The notes: generated from the letters alone by a model not told the origin. DNA of 64,000 nucleotides from Chromobacterium sp. ATCC 53434 (GCF_002848345.1 NZ_CP025429.1:4774001-4838000); one strand, 5' to 3'. Positions 9,260 through 20,125 are shown, numbered from the stretch's first letter. A program made the numbers and translations.

Positions 9260-10750
9260 CTACAGCGCCATCCCGGCGGCCGGCTTGCGCGCCAGCCGTT
9301 GCGTGTCTTCCGGCGCGCCGGCCAAGGCTTGCAGCGCGTGGGCGGCGCCCTGGCGCAGCGCGTCGGCCAGGTTCAGCGTCAGCTTGGCCTGCGGCTGTGC
9401 CGGATCGCCCGGCAGCAGGCTGATCCGGCTTCGCTGGTCGTGCAGCATCGCGAAGCCGGCCTGGCGCAGGCCCTGGCGCCAGCCGGCGTCGGCCAGCGTC
9501 GCGCCGAGCGCCTCGCGCTGCGCGGCGTGCAGCGGCAGCTTCTCGCGCCGGCACATCTGCTCCACCGCGGCGCGCGCGCCGTCCAGCAGCGATTGCTTGG
9601 CCGGGCTGAGCGCGGCGGCCGCCGCCGCAGGCGCGGTGGCCTGCGGGAAGGCGATGCGGCTGACCGTGCCTTCGAAGTAGTCGCGTATCGTCATCGTCCC
9701 TTGCGGACCGTTGGGGCCGCGGCTTTGCGCGAGCTCCACCAGCTTGCCGGAGAAGTCGTTGAAGCGGGTGGTGGTGACGCCGTTGGCGCTGCGGACCTCG
9801 GCCTGGCGCGCCACCTGAGCGGTGCGGCGCGCCACCCGGTCCTGATCGTAGCTGCCGTAGGTGCTCCAGATGGTCTGGCCATACTGGTTGACGCCCTCGT
9901 CGTGCACCAACGCCGGCTGGCGCGGATCGAAGCGGCGCTGCGGCGGCACGTCGGCCACCGGCACGCCGGCTTGCTGCAGGAAGGCGGTGCCGGCCTGCAG
10001 CGTCAGGCCCGCCAGGCCGTTGTCGTAGCCGCCGCCGACGTCGCAGTGATTGCCGGGGAAGTTGAAGTTGAGCGCGCCGGCCTGGGCGGAGAAATCGGCC
10101 GCCTTGAACAGGGCGCGGTATTCGTTTTCGGCGCGCAGCACCAGCAGATTGCGGCTGTTCGGCGGGAAGGCCATATTGCCGGACATGCCGGTCATCACCG
10201 GATCGTACAGCGCGGCGGCGGACAGGCCGAGCTGGCCCGGCGGCACCAGCATGCGGCCGCTGGCCGGGTCGCTGAGGCCGCGTTCGAACAATAGCTGGGC
10301 GAATACCGAGGCGGCGTCGTTGCCGCGGCTGAAGGCGGCGGCGGCCACGGCGACGCTGCCGCCGGGATGGTTTTGCAGCCAGGCGACGGCCTTGCGCTGG
10401 AAGTCGTCGTAGGCCAGCTTGGCGGTACGGACCGCCTCGGCGGTGACCGCCGGCGGCAGGAAGGACGAGCCGGGCAGCGTCGGTCCGGTGCCGGGGCCGG
10501 GGAAATAGGCGGCGGCGAGCGCCGGATTGCCGGCGGCCGCGGCGGCGGCCTGCCGGTACAGTTGGGCGGCGTTGGTGCTCTGCATGCCGCGCGACAGATG
10601 GTCCTTGTCGTTGGCGGTGCCGTCGAAGGCGGCGAAATACACGAACTGGCCGGCGGTCACGGCCGGCTGCGCCGCGCGGGCGATGGTCTCGGCGCGCGAG
10701 CGCGCCTGCCGCAGCTCGTCCGCGCTCAGTTGTCCGACGATTCTGGTCAT
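9260..10750 (-). CDS. Tle1/DUF2235-like alpha/beta hydrolase, possible T6SS lipase effector
   Basis: A 496-residue protein with the signature blocks of the DUF2235/Tle1 phospholipase fold: FDGTANDKD at 42-50, a nucleophile elbow AFSRGN at 139-144 (Ser141, with Ala where GFSRGA is usual), LYDPVMTG at about 181-188 in place of FDTVGS, and FPGNHCDVGGGYDN at 231-244. No signal peptide is seen, as expected for a T6SS-delivered enzyme. The last 150 residues are alanine-rich and unassigned. It lies 16 bases downstream of a periplasmic protein gene. Tle effectors are usually encoded next to periplasmic Tli immunity proteins, so an effector-immunity pair is a reasonable inference. No vgrG or other T6SS gene is in the window. 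Confidence 0.65.
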   Translation of the reverse strand: MTRIVGQLSADELRQARSRAETIARAAQPAVTAGQFVYFAAFDGTANDKDHLSRGMQSTNAAQLYRQAAAAAAGNPALAAAYFPGPGTGPTLPGSSFLPPAVTAEAVRTAKLAYDDFQRKAVAWLQNHPGGSVAVAAAAFSRGNDAASVFAQLLFERGLSDPASGRMLVPPGQLGLSAAALYDPVMTGMSGNMAFPPNSRNLLVLRAENEYRALFKAADFSAQAGALNFNFPGNHCDVGGGYDNGLAGLTLQAGTAFLQQAGVPVADVPPQRRFDPRQPALVHDEGVNQYGQTIWSTYGSYDQDRVARRTAQVARQAEVRSANGVTTTRFNDFSGKLVELAQSRGPNGPQGTMTIRDYFEGTVSRIAFPQATAPAAAAAALSPAKQSLLDGARAAVEQMCRREKLPLHAAQREALGATLADAGWRQGLRQAGFAMLHDQRSRISLLPGDPAQPQAKLTLNLADALRQGAAHALQALAGAPEDTQRLARKPAAGMAL

Positions 10751-10766
10751 CGATGTCCCCTAGCGC

Positions 10767-11285
10767 TCAGCGACGCGACAGCGGGTAGATGGCGTAGCGC
10801 TGGAAGCCGGCCGCGCCGTCGGTCTGCAGCGTGCTGAACAGGTAGAGCGGGGCGGCGCCGGCGGGCAGTCCGCTCAGCGTGCACGCCAGCATATAGCCGG
10901 CTTGCGGCGAGTTCAGGTCCCAGCAGCGCGCGATCGCCGGCCGGCCGGCCAGCACCGCCCTCAGCTTGTCCTGCGCTTCGGCCAGATCGGCCTCGGCCGG
11001 GCGTTCGGCGCGGTGCTCGCGGGCGTAGCGCAGCGCGGCGGCGGCTTCGCCGATGTCGGCGAGCGGTCTGACCTGATCCAGCGGCTGCCGCTGGGGCTGG
11101 CTGGGCGCGCCGGGGGCGTCGAAGGTGGTGATCAGCGCGCAATGGGCGTCGTCGCGGCAGGACAGCCGCAACTGCAGGCTGTTGCCGGGCTGGCCTATGC
11201 TGGCCTGGTGGTCGCCGGCGAGGCCGGACGCGCCGGCCTGGGCCGCGGCGGCGAGCAGCAATAGGGGAAACAGGAGTCTGCGCAT
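10767..11285 (-). CDS. Periplasmic protein, candidate immunity partner of the lipase
   Basis: A 172-residue protein with a clear Sec signal peptide (MRRLLFPLLLLAAAAQAG, cleavage after AQA or AGA). The mature part has four cysteines, which may pair in the periplasm. The family is not recognised. AAGGAAAAACC precedes the ATG at 11285. It is the first gene of a two-gene unit with the Tle-like hydrolase, and periplasmic location with tight linkage is what a Tli-type immunity protein would show. This function is inferred from context only. Confidence 0.55.
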   Translation of the reverse strand: MRRLLFPLLLLAAAAQAGASGLAGDHQASIGQPGNSLQLRLSCRDDAHCALITTFDAPGAPSQPQRQPLDQVRPLADIGEAAAALRYAREHRAERPAEADLAEAQDKLRAVLAGRPAIARCWDLNSPQAGYMLACTLSGLPAGAAPLYLFSTLQTDGAAGFQRYAIYPLSRR

Positions 11286-11400
11286 GGTTTTTCCTTGTAG
11301 GGAGACCGCCGCTAAGCGGACGGCGGGCACGGAAAAAAGCATACGCGGGCGCGGGAGGCGGCCACAAATGACCGGCGTCGTCCCGGCGGGGCGGCGGCGT

Positions 11401-11949
11401 TTATTGCTGGCGGTAGATCAGTCGGCCTTCGAGCAGCAGCTCGCTGGGCGTCAGCGTCAGGTTGTGGCCGGGCGCGGCGCGGTCGAAGACGAAGCGCTGG
11501 CCCTGGTATTCGATCCAGGCGCTGATCGGCTCGCCCTGAAAGCGGCCGAGGATTTCTTCGGAACGGACCACGTCGGCGTCGGCCGGCAGCATCAACCCCT
11601 GCGGCGTTTCCGCCTGCTCGACGTCCCAGTTTTCGTCGCCGGCCGGCTGCGGATCGTGGCGAGTGGCGGAGCGCAGCCACAAGCGGAATATCCACAGCGG
11701 CAGCAGCACCCGGTGCACGCGCTTGTCGTCGGTGATGACGCAGGCCACCGGAAAGCGCTGGCGGCATTGCGGGCAGCAGGCTTCGGCCGACAGGAAGATC
11801 TTGCCCTGCATCAGGCTGGCGATGCCGTCCATGTGCTCGGCGCCGACCATGGTGCGGCACTGCGGGCAGTGCTTGCCGAATCGGCGCACGCTGTTGCCGT
11901 TGGCAAAGGTGAGCGGAAGGAAGCGGGAAATCTTGTCGGGTCGTGCCAT
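11401..11949 (-). CDS. Zinc-ribbon-like protein of unknown function
   Basis: A 182-residue protein with two CPQC knuckles about 30 residues apart near the N-terminus (around residues 28-31 and 59-62), consistent with one zinc ribbon. The C-terminal half is a beta-rich domain with no recognised motif. No signal peptide is seen; a hydrophobic patch (LLPLWIFRLWL) is too short to call a membrane helix confidently. It is transcribed in the same direction as the lipase pair, but a gap of about 115 bases separates them. Confidence 0.6.
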   Translation of the reverse strand: MARPDKISRFLPLTFANGNSVRRFGKHCPQCRTMVGAEHMDGIASLMQGKIFLSAEACCPQCRQRFPVACVITDDKRVHRVLLPLWIFRLWLRSATRHDPQPAGDENWDVEQAETPQGLMLPADADVVRSEEILGRFQGEPISAWIEYQGQRFVFDRAAPGHNLTLTPSELLLEGRLIYRQQ

Positions 11950-12017
11950 TGCTGCGATATCCGGTAGCCAGGAGGGGGCGCCGGGGTGCGCCGGCGACGA
12001 GAGTCAGATTATAACCG

Positions 12018-12869
12018 CTAGCCGCGGCGAGAGAAACGCAGCCGGCACGCCAGCGTGTGGACGGCGCCGGGCGGCAGCAGGCGCGCGTCGTCGCCGGCGT
12101 TGGCGGTTTCCACGCAGACGAAGCGCCGCCAGTCCGGGTCTGGCAGATCGGCCAGCCGCGCCGCCTTGACCGGCGCCGGGTTCCAGATGACGGTGCTGGC
12201 GGAGCCTTCCGGCTGGACGACGATGTCGCGCCGCCAGCCGGCGTCGCGCAGCGTCGCGGCGCGGTCGGCGTAGGCGATCAGATCCACTTCGCCGTCGAAG
12301 CGGAACGGGCCGTCCGGCAGCGCGGTCCGGGCGTCGGCCACCTTGTTGTGGGCAGGCGCGCCTTCCAGGCCCAGCAGCTCGACGCTGTCGATGTCGGACA
12401 CCGCCAAATAGCTGTGCAGCGCGGCGCCGACGGTTTGCGCGGCATCGCCGCGGTTGGCGGTGCTCAGCGCGATGTCGGCGCCGTCCGGGCCGATGCGAAA
12501 GCTCAGCGAGGCGGTCAGGCCCTCATGGCTCGGGCCGCTGAGTTTCACGTGGAACACTTCGCCGTCGCGGCCGGTCTCGGCCAGCGTCCACAGCCGCTGG
12601 CGCGCGACGCCGTGCGCCGGCTGGCCGGGATCGGACGGGTGCGGACCGAACCACGGCCAGCATACCGGCACGCCGCCGCGTATCGCCTTGCCCGGCTGGC
12701 AGGCCGTCTGCGGCGACAGATAGAGCAGCGGCGGCTCGCCGTCGCGGCGGTAGTCGATCAGCTGGCCGCCCAGCAGCGCGATGCGGGCGGAGAAGCCGTC
12801 GCCGGCCAGCAGGATCTGTTCGACGCCGGGCGCCAGTTCGGAAAGGCTGATGCCTTGCGGATGGGACAT
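12018..12869 (-). CDS. D-hexose-6-phosphate mutarotase (YeaD family)
   Basis: A 283-residue aldose-1-epimerase-fold protein. YeaD-type features are GGQLIDYRRDGEPPLLYLS, the RGGVPVCWPWFG block, HGVARQRLW and LHSYLAVSDI, which carry the sugar-phosphate pocket and catalytic His. It interconverts alpha and beta anomers of hexose 6-phosphates in the cytosol. GGAG lies seven bases before the ATG at 12869; an upstream ATG at 12881 has no ribosome site. Its coding sequence contains a parS-like site. Confidence 0.88.
   Translation of the reverse strand: MSHPQGISLSELAPGVEQILLAGDGFSARIALLGGQLIDYRRDGEPPLLYLSPQTACQPGKAIRGGVPVCWPWFGPHPSDPGQPAHGVARQRLWTLAETGRDGEVFHVKLSGPSHEGLTASLSFRIGPDGADIALSTANRGDAAQTVGAALHSYLAVSDIDSVELLGLEGAPAHNKVADARTALPDGPFRFDGEVDLIAYADRAATLRDAGWRRDIVVQPEGSASTVIWNPAPVKAARLADLPDPDWRRFVCVETANAGDDARLLPPGAVHTLACRLRFSRRG
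12542..12555. promoter_or_regulatory. parS-like site, one mismatch
   Basis: GTTTCACGTGGAAC inside the mutarotase gene, one base from the perfect parS core. The same variant recurs at 25886 and 63883. Confidence 0.55.
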
Positions 12870-12935
12870 CGTGCGCTCCATCGGGATCGGGGAATGCCGA
12901 TGATAGCGCGAGGCGCGCGCCGCGCGGCGATGTTT

Positions 12936-13376
12936 TCAGTCCATCAGTCCCAGTCGCCGCCACAGCGCGCGCAGCGTCCACAGCGGCCCGATCAGCAGGA
13001 ATTGCAGATCCTGGGTGAACGACGGCTTTTTGCCTTCGCGCGCGTGGCCGGCGAACTGGCCGGACCAGGCCAGCGCGAACACCAGCAGCGAGGCGATGCC
13101 CAGCGGCAGGCCCTGGCTCTGGGCGACGGTCAACAGCAGCAGCGCCAGGCCGCCGAGCGCGGCCATCACCAGCGCCGCCGCGCGCGACAGCCGCCAGTAC
13201 CAGGCCACCGCGGCCAGCGCCGCCAGCCAGGCCCAGGGCAGCGGGCCGGGCAGCACGATCAGCATGCCCAGCAGCGACAGCGCGATCAAGGGCACGCACA
13301 GCTTGTGCATGGCGATATTGAACGGGTGGCGGTGGCTCTCGTCGTAGGCCGCCAGCCATTGGGGCAGGGTCATCAT
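12936..13376 (-). CDS. DUF962/Mpo1-like membrane protein
   Basis: A 146-residue protein with the family N-terminal motif YDESHRHPFNIAMHKLCVP (Y-x3-H-x4-N-x3-H, then P), followed by four hydrophobic helices. DUF962/YGL010w proteins include yeast Mpo1, an iron-dependent dioxygenase of fatty-acid alpha-oxidation whose conserved histidines bind iron; activity here is inferred from the family. GGAGG lies seven bases before the first of two adjacent ATGs, so I start at 13376. It is divergent from hutC with about 90 bases between. Confidence 0.78.
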   Translation of the reverse strand: MMTLPQWLAAYDESHRHPFNIAMHKLCVPLIALSLLGMLIVLPGPLPWAWLAALAAVAWYWRLSRAAALVMAALGGLALLLLTVAQSQGLPLGIASLLVFALAWSGQFAGHAREGKKPSFTQDLQFLLIGPLWTLRALWRRLGLMD

Positions 13377-13464
13377 CGTTTCGCCTCCGGTTTTCTGCGC
13401 TGGATCAGCCAGCGCGGCGGCCGCTCGCGTTACAATCGGCCATTCCCTCGTCAATGGAGCCACG

Positions 13465-14181
13465 GTGTCAGACGCCCCGCAACCCCGCTACCAGCGCATC
13501 AAGGACTACATCCTGTCCGGCATCCGCGATCGTCACTTCCTGCCCGGCTGCAAGATTCCGCCGGAACTGGAGCTGGCGCGCCAGTTCGGCGTGTCGCGGA
13601 TGACGGTCAACAAGGCGGTGCGCGATCTGGCCGAGGCCGGCATCCTGCTGCGCTTCGCCGGCGACGGCACTTATGTGGCGGAGCGCAAGGCGGAATCGCC
13701 GCTGCTCGACATCAACAACATCGCCGCCGAGATCGGCGCGCGCGGCCACCGGCATACCGCCCAGGTGATGGTGCTGGAGTCGGTGCCGGCCAGCGAGGAA
13801 GTGGCGCTGCGGCTCAGCATGCGCGCCGGCGGCCCGGTCTACCACTCGCTGATCGTCCATTGCGAGGACGAAGTGCCTATCCAGCTGGAGGACCGCTACG
13901 TCAATCCGGCCTTCGCGCCGGATTATCTGCGGCAGGACTTCTCCCAGCGCACGCCGAACGACTACCTGATGCAGAGCTGCCCGCTCACCGATATCGAGCA
14001 TAGCGTGGAAGCGGTGCTGCCGGGGGCGGTCGAGCAGACCTTGTTGGGCATCGTCGCCGCCGAGCCGTGCCTCTTGGTGCTGCGCCGTACCTGGTCGCAC
14101 AAGAAACTGGTCAGTTTCGCCCGGCTGACGCATCCGGGCCTGCGTTACAAGCTGCGCTCGCAGACGCGGGTCAAGAAGTAA
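13465..14181 (+). CDS. hutC: HutC, GntR-family repressor of histidine utilisation
   Basis: A 238-residue regulator with an N-terminal GntR winged helix (about residues 8-75, with ELELARQFGVSRMTVNKAVRDL as the HTH) and a C-terminal UTRA domain (about 90-230) that binds urocanate in characterised HutC proteins. The start codon is GTG at 13465, preceded by GGAG; a nearby ATG is out of frame. It is followed by a HutC-type operator and terminator, then the hut operon on the same strand. It should repress hutIGUH, and probably itself, until urocanate accumulates. Confidence 0.93.
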   Translation: MSDAPQPRYQRIKDYILSGIRDRHFLPGCKIPPELELARQFGVSRMTVNKAVRDLAEAGILLRFAGDGTYVAERKAESPLLDINNIAAEIGARGHRHTAQVMVLESVPASEEVALRLSMRAGGPVYHSLIVHCEDEVPIQLEDRYVNPAFAPDYLRQDFSQRTPNDYLMQSCPLTDIEHSVEAVLPGAVEQTLLGIVAAEPCLLVLRRTWSHKKLVSFARLTHPGLRYKLRSQTRVKK

Positions 14182-14183
14182 GC

Positions 14184-14195
14184 TGTATATACAAT
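14184..14195. promoter_or_regulatory. HutC operator half-conserved copy
   Basis: TGTATATACAAT just after the hutC stop codon shares the 10-bp TGTATATACA core with the perfect palindrome at 14331. HutC is known to bind TTGTATATACAA-type sites. Confidence 0.6.
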
Positions 14196-14220
14196 TAGGC
14201 GGCATTGCCGCAGCCAGGAC

Positions 14221-14246
14221 GGCCGCCTATTGGGCGGCCTTTTTTA
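14221..14246 (+). terminator. Terminator after hutC
   Basis: The stem GGCCGCC / GGCGGCC with a short loop is followed by seven T residues. It separates hutC from the hut structural genes, so the latter need their own promoter near 14300. Confidence 0.8.
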
Positions 14247-14330
14247 TTGCCCTGCAACATCCATCGCTCGAATCCCCGCCATTTCCGGCCTTGTCCTCGT
14301 CTGCTTGACAAGCTCAGACCATGGGCGTAA

Positions 14331-14342
14331 TTGTATATACAA
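14331..14342. promoter_or_regulatory. HutC operator upstream of hutI
   Basis: TTGTATATACAA, a perfect 12-bp palindrome about 20 bases before the hutI start. It matches the known HutC binding consensus and is well placed to block the hutI promoter. Confidence 0.82.
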
Positions 14343-14361
14343 ATATCCGCACAGGACCGCC

Positions 14362-15603
14362 ATGAACGCCGCTTCTTCGCACCGCCCCAGCCTGTGGCTG
14401 AACGCCAGGCTCGCCACCATGGACCCGGCCCGCGACGCGCCCTACGGCGCGCTGGACGGTCACGCGCTGTTGTTGCGAGACGGCCACATCGAAGCGGTGC
14501 TGCCGCAGGCCGGCGTCGACGCCGCCGCTTTCGACGGCGAGGTGTTCGACCTGCAGGGACGCTGGATCACGCCCGGCTTCATCGACTGCCACACGCATCT
14601 GGTCTACGGCGGCAGCCGCGCCGCCGAGTGGGAAAAGCGGCTCTCCGGCGTGCCCTACCAGCAGATCGCCGCCGAGGGCGGCGGCATCGTCTCCACCGTC
14701 CGCGCCACCCGCTGGCTGGACGAGGAAGAGCTGGCGCTGGAAAGCCTGCCGCGGCTGAAGGCCTTGATGGCCGACGGCGTGACCACGGTGGAGATCAAGT
14801 CCGGCTACGGCCTGACCCAGGCCGACGAATTGAAGCAGCTGGCCGCCGCGCGGCGCCTGGAGGCTTTATTGCCGGTGGAGGTGGCGACGACGCTGCTGGC
14901 TGCCCACGCATTGCCGCCGGAATACGCCGGCGACGCCGACGGCTACATCGATCTGGTGGTCGAATCCATCGTGCCGGTGGCGGCGCGGGCCGGTCTGGCC
15001 GAGGCGGTGGACGCGTTCTGCGAATCGGTGGGCTTCACGCCGGCGCAGACCCGCCGCGTGTTCGAGGCGGCGCGCGCCCACGGCTTGAAGATCAAGGGCC
15101 ACGTCGAGCAGCTGTCCAATCTGCGCGGCGCCGAGCTGGTGGCCGAATTCGGCGGCCTGTCGGCCGACCACATCGAATATCTGGACGACGCCGGCGTCGA
15201 GGCGCTGCGCCGCGCCGGCACCGTCGCGGTGCTGCTGCCCGGCGCCTTTTATTTCCTGCGCGAGACGCAGAAGCCGCCGGTGGACAAGCTGCGCGCCGCC
15301 GGCGTGCCGATGGCGGTGTCCACCGACCTGAACCCCGGCACCAGCCCGTTCGCGTCGATCCGTCTGGCGATGAACCAGGCCTGCGTGCTGTTCGGTCTGA
15401 CGCCGGAAGAGGCGCTGGCCGGCGTCACCCGCCACGCGGCGCGGGCGCTGGGCCGCGGCGACAGCCACGGCCGGCTGGCCGCCGGCTGCGTCGCCGACCT
15501 GTTGGTCTGGGACATCGCCCATCCGGCCGAGCTGGCCTACAGCGTCGGCGTGCCGCAACTGAAGCAGCGGGTGTTCCGCGGAACGCCGCAATCCATCGAC
15601 TGA
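14362..15603 (+). CDS. hutI: Imidazolonepropionase
   Basis: A 413-residue amidohydrolase that opens imidazolone propionate to N-formimino-glutamate, the third step of histidine degradation. The metal-binding HTHLVYGG has His at 77 and 79; further conserved blocks are IKSGYGL, KGHVEQLSN and STDLNPGTSP. AGGA lies seven bases before the ATG at 14362; the open frame extends upstream but over the operator. It is the first gene of the hutI-hutG-hutU-hutH unit and lies directly behind the HutC operator. Confidence 0.95.
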   Translation: MNAASSHRPSLWLNARLATMDPARDAPYGALDGHALLLRDGHIEAVLPQAGVDAAAFDGEVFDLQGRWITPGFIDCHTHLVYGGSRAAEWEKRLSGVPYQQIAAEGGGIVSTVRATRWLDEEELALESLPRLKALMADGVTTVEIKSGYGLTQADELKQLAAARRLEALLPVEVATTLLAAHALPPEYAGDADGYIDLVVESIVPVAARAGLAEAVDAFCESVGFTPAQTRRVFEAARAHGLKIKGHVEQLSNLRGAELVAEFGGLSADHIEYLDDAGVEALRRAGTVAVLLPGAFYFLRETQKPPVDKLRAAGVPMAVSTDLNPGTSPFASIRLAMNQACVLFGLTPEEALAGVTRHAARALGRGDSHGRLAAGCVADLLVWDIAHPAELAYSVGVPQLKQRVFRGTPQSID

Positions 15604-15667
15604 TTACGTCCGGCCGGCCGGACGCCAGCGCGCTTCCGGCCCATCGGCAATTAAGGGAAGTGTGCTC

Positions 15668-16597
15668 ATGGTGGACATGAAGATCTGGACCGGCCGCGTC
15701 GACGCGGCCGAGGGAGAGGCGGCCAAGCGTTGGCATCAGGCGGTGCAGGCCATGCCCGAGGGCGGCGCGCCCGGCATCGCCATCATCGGCTTTGCCTGCG
15801 ACGAGGGCGTGCGCCGCAACCAGGGCCGCGTCGGCGCCGCCGGCGGCCCGCAGGCCTTGCGCAAGGCGCTGGCCAATCTGGCTTACCACCCGACCTTGCC
15901 CTTGTACGACGCCGGCGACGTTGCCTGCGCCGACGGCGATCTGGAGGCCGCGCAGCGCCGCCTGGGCGAGACGGTGGCGCAGGTGATCGCCGCCGGCCAC
16001 CTGCCGCTGGTGCTGGGCGGCGGCCACGAGACCGCCTACGGCCACTGGCTGGGTCTGTCGGCCGCGCATCCGGACAAGCGCATCGGCGTGATCAATTTCG
16101 ATGCCCATTTCGACCTGCGCCAAGCCGACGAGGCCACCAGCGGCACGCCGTTCGCGCAGATCGCCGCCGACTGTTCCCGCCATGGCCGGGTGTTCCGCTA
16201 CCTGTGCCTGGGCGTGGCCGAAACCGCCAACACCCAGGCCTTGTTCGACACCGCGCGGCAACTGGGCGCCGAATGGCGGCTGGACACCGATATGAATGGC
16301 TGGCAGCTGGCCGATATCCGCGGCCAGCTGGCCGAGTTTCTCGACAGCGTCGACGCCGTCTACCTGACCATAGACCTGGACGTGCTGCCGGCGGCGCAGA
16401 TGCCGGCGGTGTCGGCCCCGGCCGGCTACGGCGTCGACATCGCCGTGGTCGAGGCGCTGACGTCCCGCATCGCCAAGAGCGGCAAGCTCGCCGGCGCCGA
16501 CCTGGTGGAATTCAACCCCCAATACGATATCGACAGCCATGGCGCCAAGGCGGCGGCGCGGCTGGCCTGGAGCCTGAGCCGCCACCTGCGCCGTTGA
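15668..16597 (+). CDS. hutG: Formimidoylglutamase
   Basis: A 309-residue ureohydrolase (arginase fold) that hydrolyses formimidoylglutamate to glutamate and formamide. The manganese ligands are seen in GGGHETAYGH, NFDAHFDLR and TIDLDVLPA. AGGGAAG sits seven bases before the ATG at 15668; a GTG six bases earlier is less well spaced. Its presence, with no hutF in the window, indicates the four-step pathway that releases formamide. Confidence 0.93.
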   Translation: MVDMKIWTGRVDAAEGEAAKRWHQAVQAMPEGGAPGIAIIGFACDEGVRRNQGRVGAAGGPQALRKALANLAYHPTLPLYDAGDVACADGDLEAAQRRLGETVAQVIAAGHLPLVLGGGHETAYGHWLGLSAAHPDKRIGVINFDAHFDLRQADEATSGTPFAQIAADCSRHGRVFRYLCLGVAETANTQALFDTARQLGAEWRLDTDMNGWQLADIRGQLAEFLDSVDAVYLTIDLDVLPAAQMPAVSAPAGYGVDIAVVEALTSRIAKSGKLAGADLVEFNPQYDIDSHGAKAAARLAWSLSRHLRR

Positions 16598-16636
16598 CGA
16601 TCGCGCGATTCAAGGAAATACAGAGGAGAGAGAACC

Positions 16637-18307
<1,671 letters not shown>

Positions 18308-18412
18308 GAGCAGGGCCGCGGAGCCTCCTGCCGGGAGCGCTCCGCCGGCCGGCGCGGCGCGGAAACGCGAAGCGCGAACAGCAGAACAAAGAAGCATAGA
18401 GAGACAGAAGCC

Positions 18413-19945
18413 ATGAGCATCCTCAACATCGTACCGGGCCGGCTGACGCTGGCCGAATTGCGCCGCGTTTCACGTGAAACCGGCCTGCAACTGAAGCTGG
18501 ACCCGTCCGCCTACGCGGAGATAGACGCCTCCGCCGCCACCGTGGCGCGGGTGCTGTCCGAAGGCCGCACCGTCTACGGCATCAACACCGGCTTCGGCCT
18601 GTTGGCCAGCACCAAGATCGCCACCGACGAGCTGGAGCTGCTGCAGCGCTCCATCGTGCTGTCGCACGCCGCCGGCATCGGCGCGCCGATGGACGACAGC
18701 ACCGTGCGCCTGGTGATGGCCTTGAAGATCAACTCGCTGGCGCGCGGCTTCTCCGGCATCCGCCGCGACGTGATAGACGCGCTGGTGACCTTGTTCAACC
18801 GCCAGATCTACCCGGTGATCCCGCAGAAGGGTTCGGTCGGCGCGTCCGGCGATCTGGCGCCGCTGTCGCATATGAGCGCGGTGCTGATCGGCGAGGGCGA
18901 GGCCTTCGTCGACGGCGTGCGGGTGCCGGGCGCGGTGGCGATGCGTTCCGCCGGCCTGGAACCGATCACGCTGGCGCCGAAGGAAGGCCTGGCCTTGCTG
19001 AACGGCACCCAGGCGTCCACCGCCTTCGCGCTGGAGGGCCTGTTCGCCGCCGAGGACCTGTACGTGTCGGCCACCGTGGCCGGCAGCCTGTCGGTGGAGG
19101 CGGCGCTGGGCAGCCGCACCCCGTTCGACGCGCGCATCCACGAAGTGCGCGGCCATCAGGGCCAGATCGACGCCGCCCGCCTGTACCGCGAACTGCTGGC
19201 GCACAGCCAGATCGAGCAGTCGCATGAAAACTGCGGCAAGGTGCAGGACCCGTACAGTCTGCGCTGCCAGCCGCAGGTGATGGGCGCCTGCCTGACGCAG
19301 ATCCGCAACGCCGCCGAAGTGCTGCGCGTCGAGGCCAACGCGGTGTCCGACAACCCGCTGGTCTTCGCCGGCGACAACGACATCCTGTCCGGCGGGAATT
19401 TCCACGCCGAGCCGGTGGCCTTCGCCGCCGACAATCTGGCTTTGGCCATCGCCGAAATCGGCTCGCTGTCCGAACGCCGGATGGCGTTGCTGATAGACAG
19501 CAATCTGTCCAAGCTGCCGCCTTTCCTGGTCAACAACGGCGGCGTCAATTCCGGCTTCATGATCGCCCAGGTGACGTCGGCCGCGCTGGCCAGCGAGAAC
19601 AAGTCGCTGGCCCACCCGGCCTCGGTGGACAGCCTGCCCACCAGCGCCAACCAGGAAGACCATGTGTCGATGGCCACCTTCGCCGGCCGCCGCCTGCGCG
19701 ACATGGCCGGCAACACCGCCGGCATCCTGGGGGTGGAGCTGCTGGCCGCCTGCCAGGGCATAGACTTCCGCGCGCCGAACAAATCCAGCGACACGCTGGA
19801 GGCGGCCAAGGGCATGCTGCGCGAGCAGGTGCCGTTCTACGACAAGGACCGCTATTTCGCGCCCGACATCGAGAAGGCGGCCGCGCTGGCGGCCAGCGGC
19901 CGCTTCAACGGCCTGATCGGCGGCGGGATGTTGCCGTCGGTGTAA
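18413..19945 (+). CDS. hutH: Histidine ammonia-lyase
   Basis: A 510-residue lyase that deaminates histidine to urocanate, the first step of the pathway. The ASG triad at 144-146 ([14 protein letters not shown]) cyclises to the MIO cofactor; YGINTGFG and NQEDHVSM are further active-site blocks. It is the last gene of the hut operon and ends at a repeat-rich region and terminator. A perfect parS core lies in codons 19-23, where it encodes VSRET. Confidence 0.96.
   Translation: MSILNIVPGRLTLAELRRVSRETGLQLKLDPSAYAEIDASAATVARVLSEGRTVYGINTGFGLLASTKIATDELELLQRSIVLSHAAGIGAPMDDSTVRLVMALKINSLARGFSGIRRDVIDALVTLFNRQIYPVIPQKGSVGASGDLAPLSHMSAVLIGEGEAFVDGVRVPGAVAMRSAGLEPITLAPKEGLALLNGTQASTAFALEGLFAAEDLYVSATVAGSLSVEAALGSRTPFDARIHEVRGHQGQIDAARLYRELLAHSQIEQSHENCGKVQDPYSLRCQPQVMGACLTQIRNAAEVLRVEANAVSDNPLVFAGDNDILSGGNFHAEPVAFAADNLALAIAEIGSLSERRMALLIDSNLSKLPPFLVNNGGVNSGFMIAQVTSAALASENKSLAHPASVDSLPTSANQEDHVSMATFAGRRLRDMAGNTAGILGVELLAACQGIDFRAPNKSSDTLEAAKGMLREQVPFYDKDRYFAPDIEKAAALAASGRFNGLIGGGMLPSV
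18467..18480. promoter_or_regulatory. parS-like ParB binding site (perfect)
   Basis: GTTTCACGTGAAAC, a perfect 14-bp palindrome near the 5' end of hutH, identical to the parS core. Confidence 0.75.
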
Positions 19946-19952
19946 GGCGAAT

Positions 19953-20078
19953 GGTGCGTGATCCCGTGGGTGCGTCGCCCCGTGGATGCGTCGCCCCGTG
20001 GATGCGTCACCCCGTGGATGCGTCACCCCGTGGATGTGTCACCCCGTAGGGTGCGTCACCCCATAGGGGCGACGCACC
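19953..20078. repeat. 16-bp tandem repeats ending in a palindromic element
   Basis: About six degenerate copies of a 16-base unit (CCCGTGGATGCGTCAC type) end in an inverted repeat GGTGCGTCACCCC / GGGGCGACGCACC (20050-20078). The same palindrome occurs four times near 53.7-54.0 kb, so it belongs to a dispersed repeat family. Confidence 0.85.
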
Positions 20079-20098
20079 GTTGAGGTGGAAAAACCCGA

Positions 20099-20125
20099 GG
20101 GCAGGCCGAATGGCTTGCCCTTTTT
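20099..20125 (+). terminator. Terminator of the hut operon
   Basis: GGGCAGGCC / GGCTTGCCC stem with one mismatch, four-base loop and five T residues. Confidence 0.65.

Noticed and set aside
12057..14003. 648-codon plus-strand frame across the mutarotase and DUF962 genes into hutC
   Set aside because: It is antisense or out of frame to three well-supported genes and has an Arg/Gln/Ala composition typical of GC-rich shadow frames.
19953..20078. CRISPR array
   Set aside because: Units are 16 bases with no unique spacers between them; they are plain tandem repeats.
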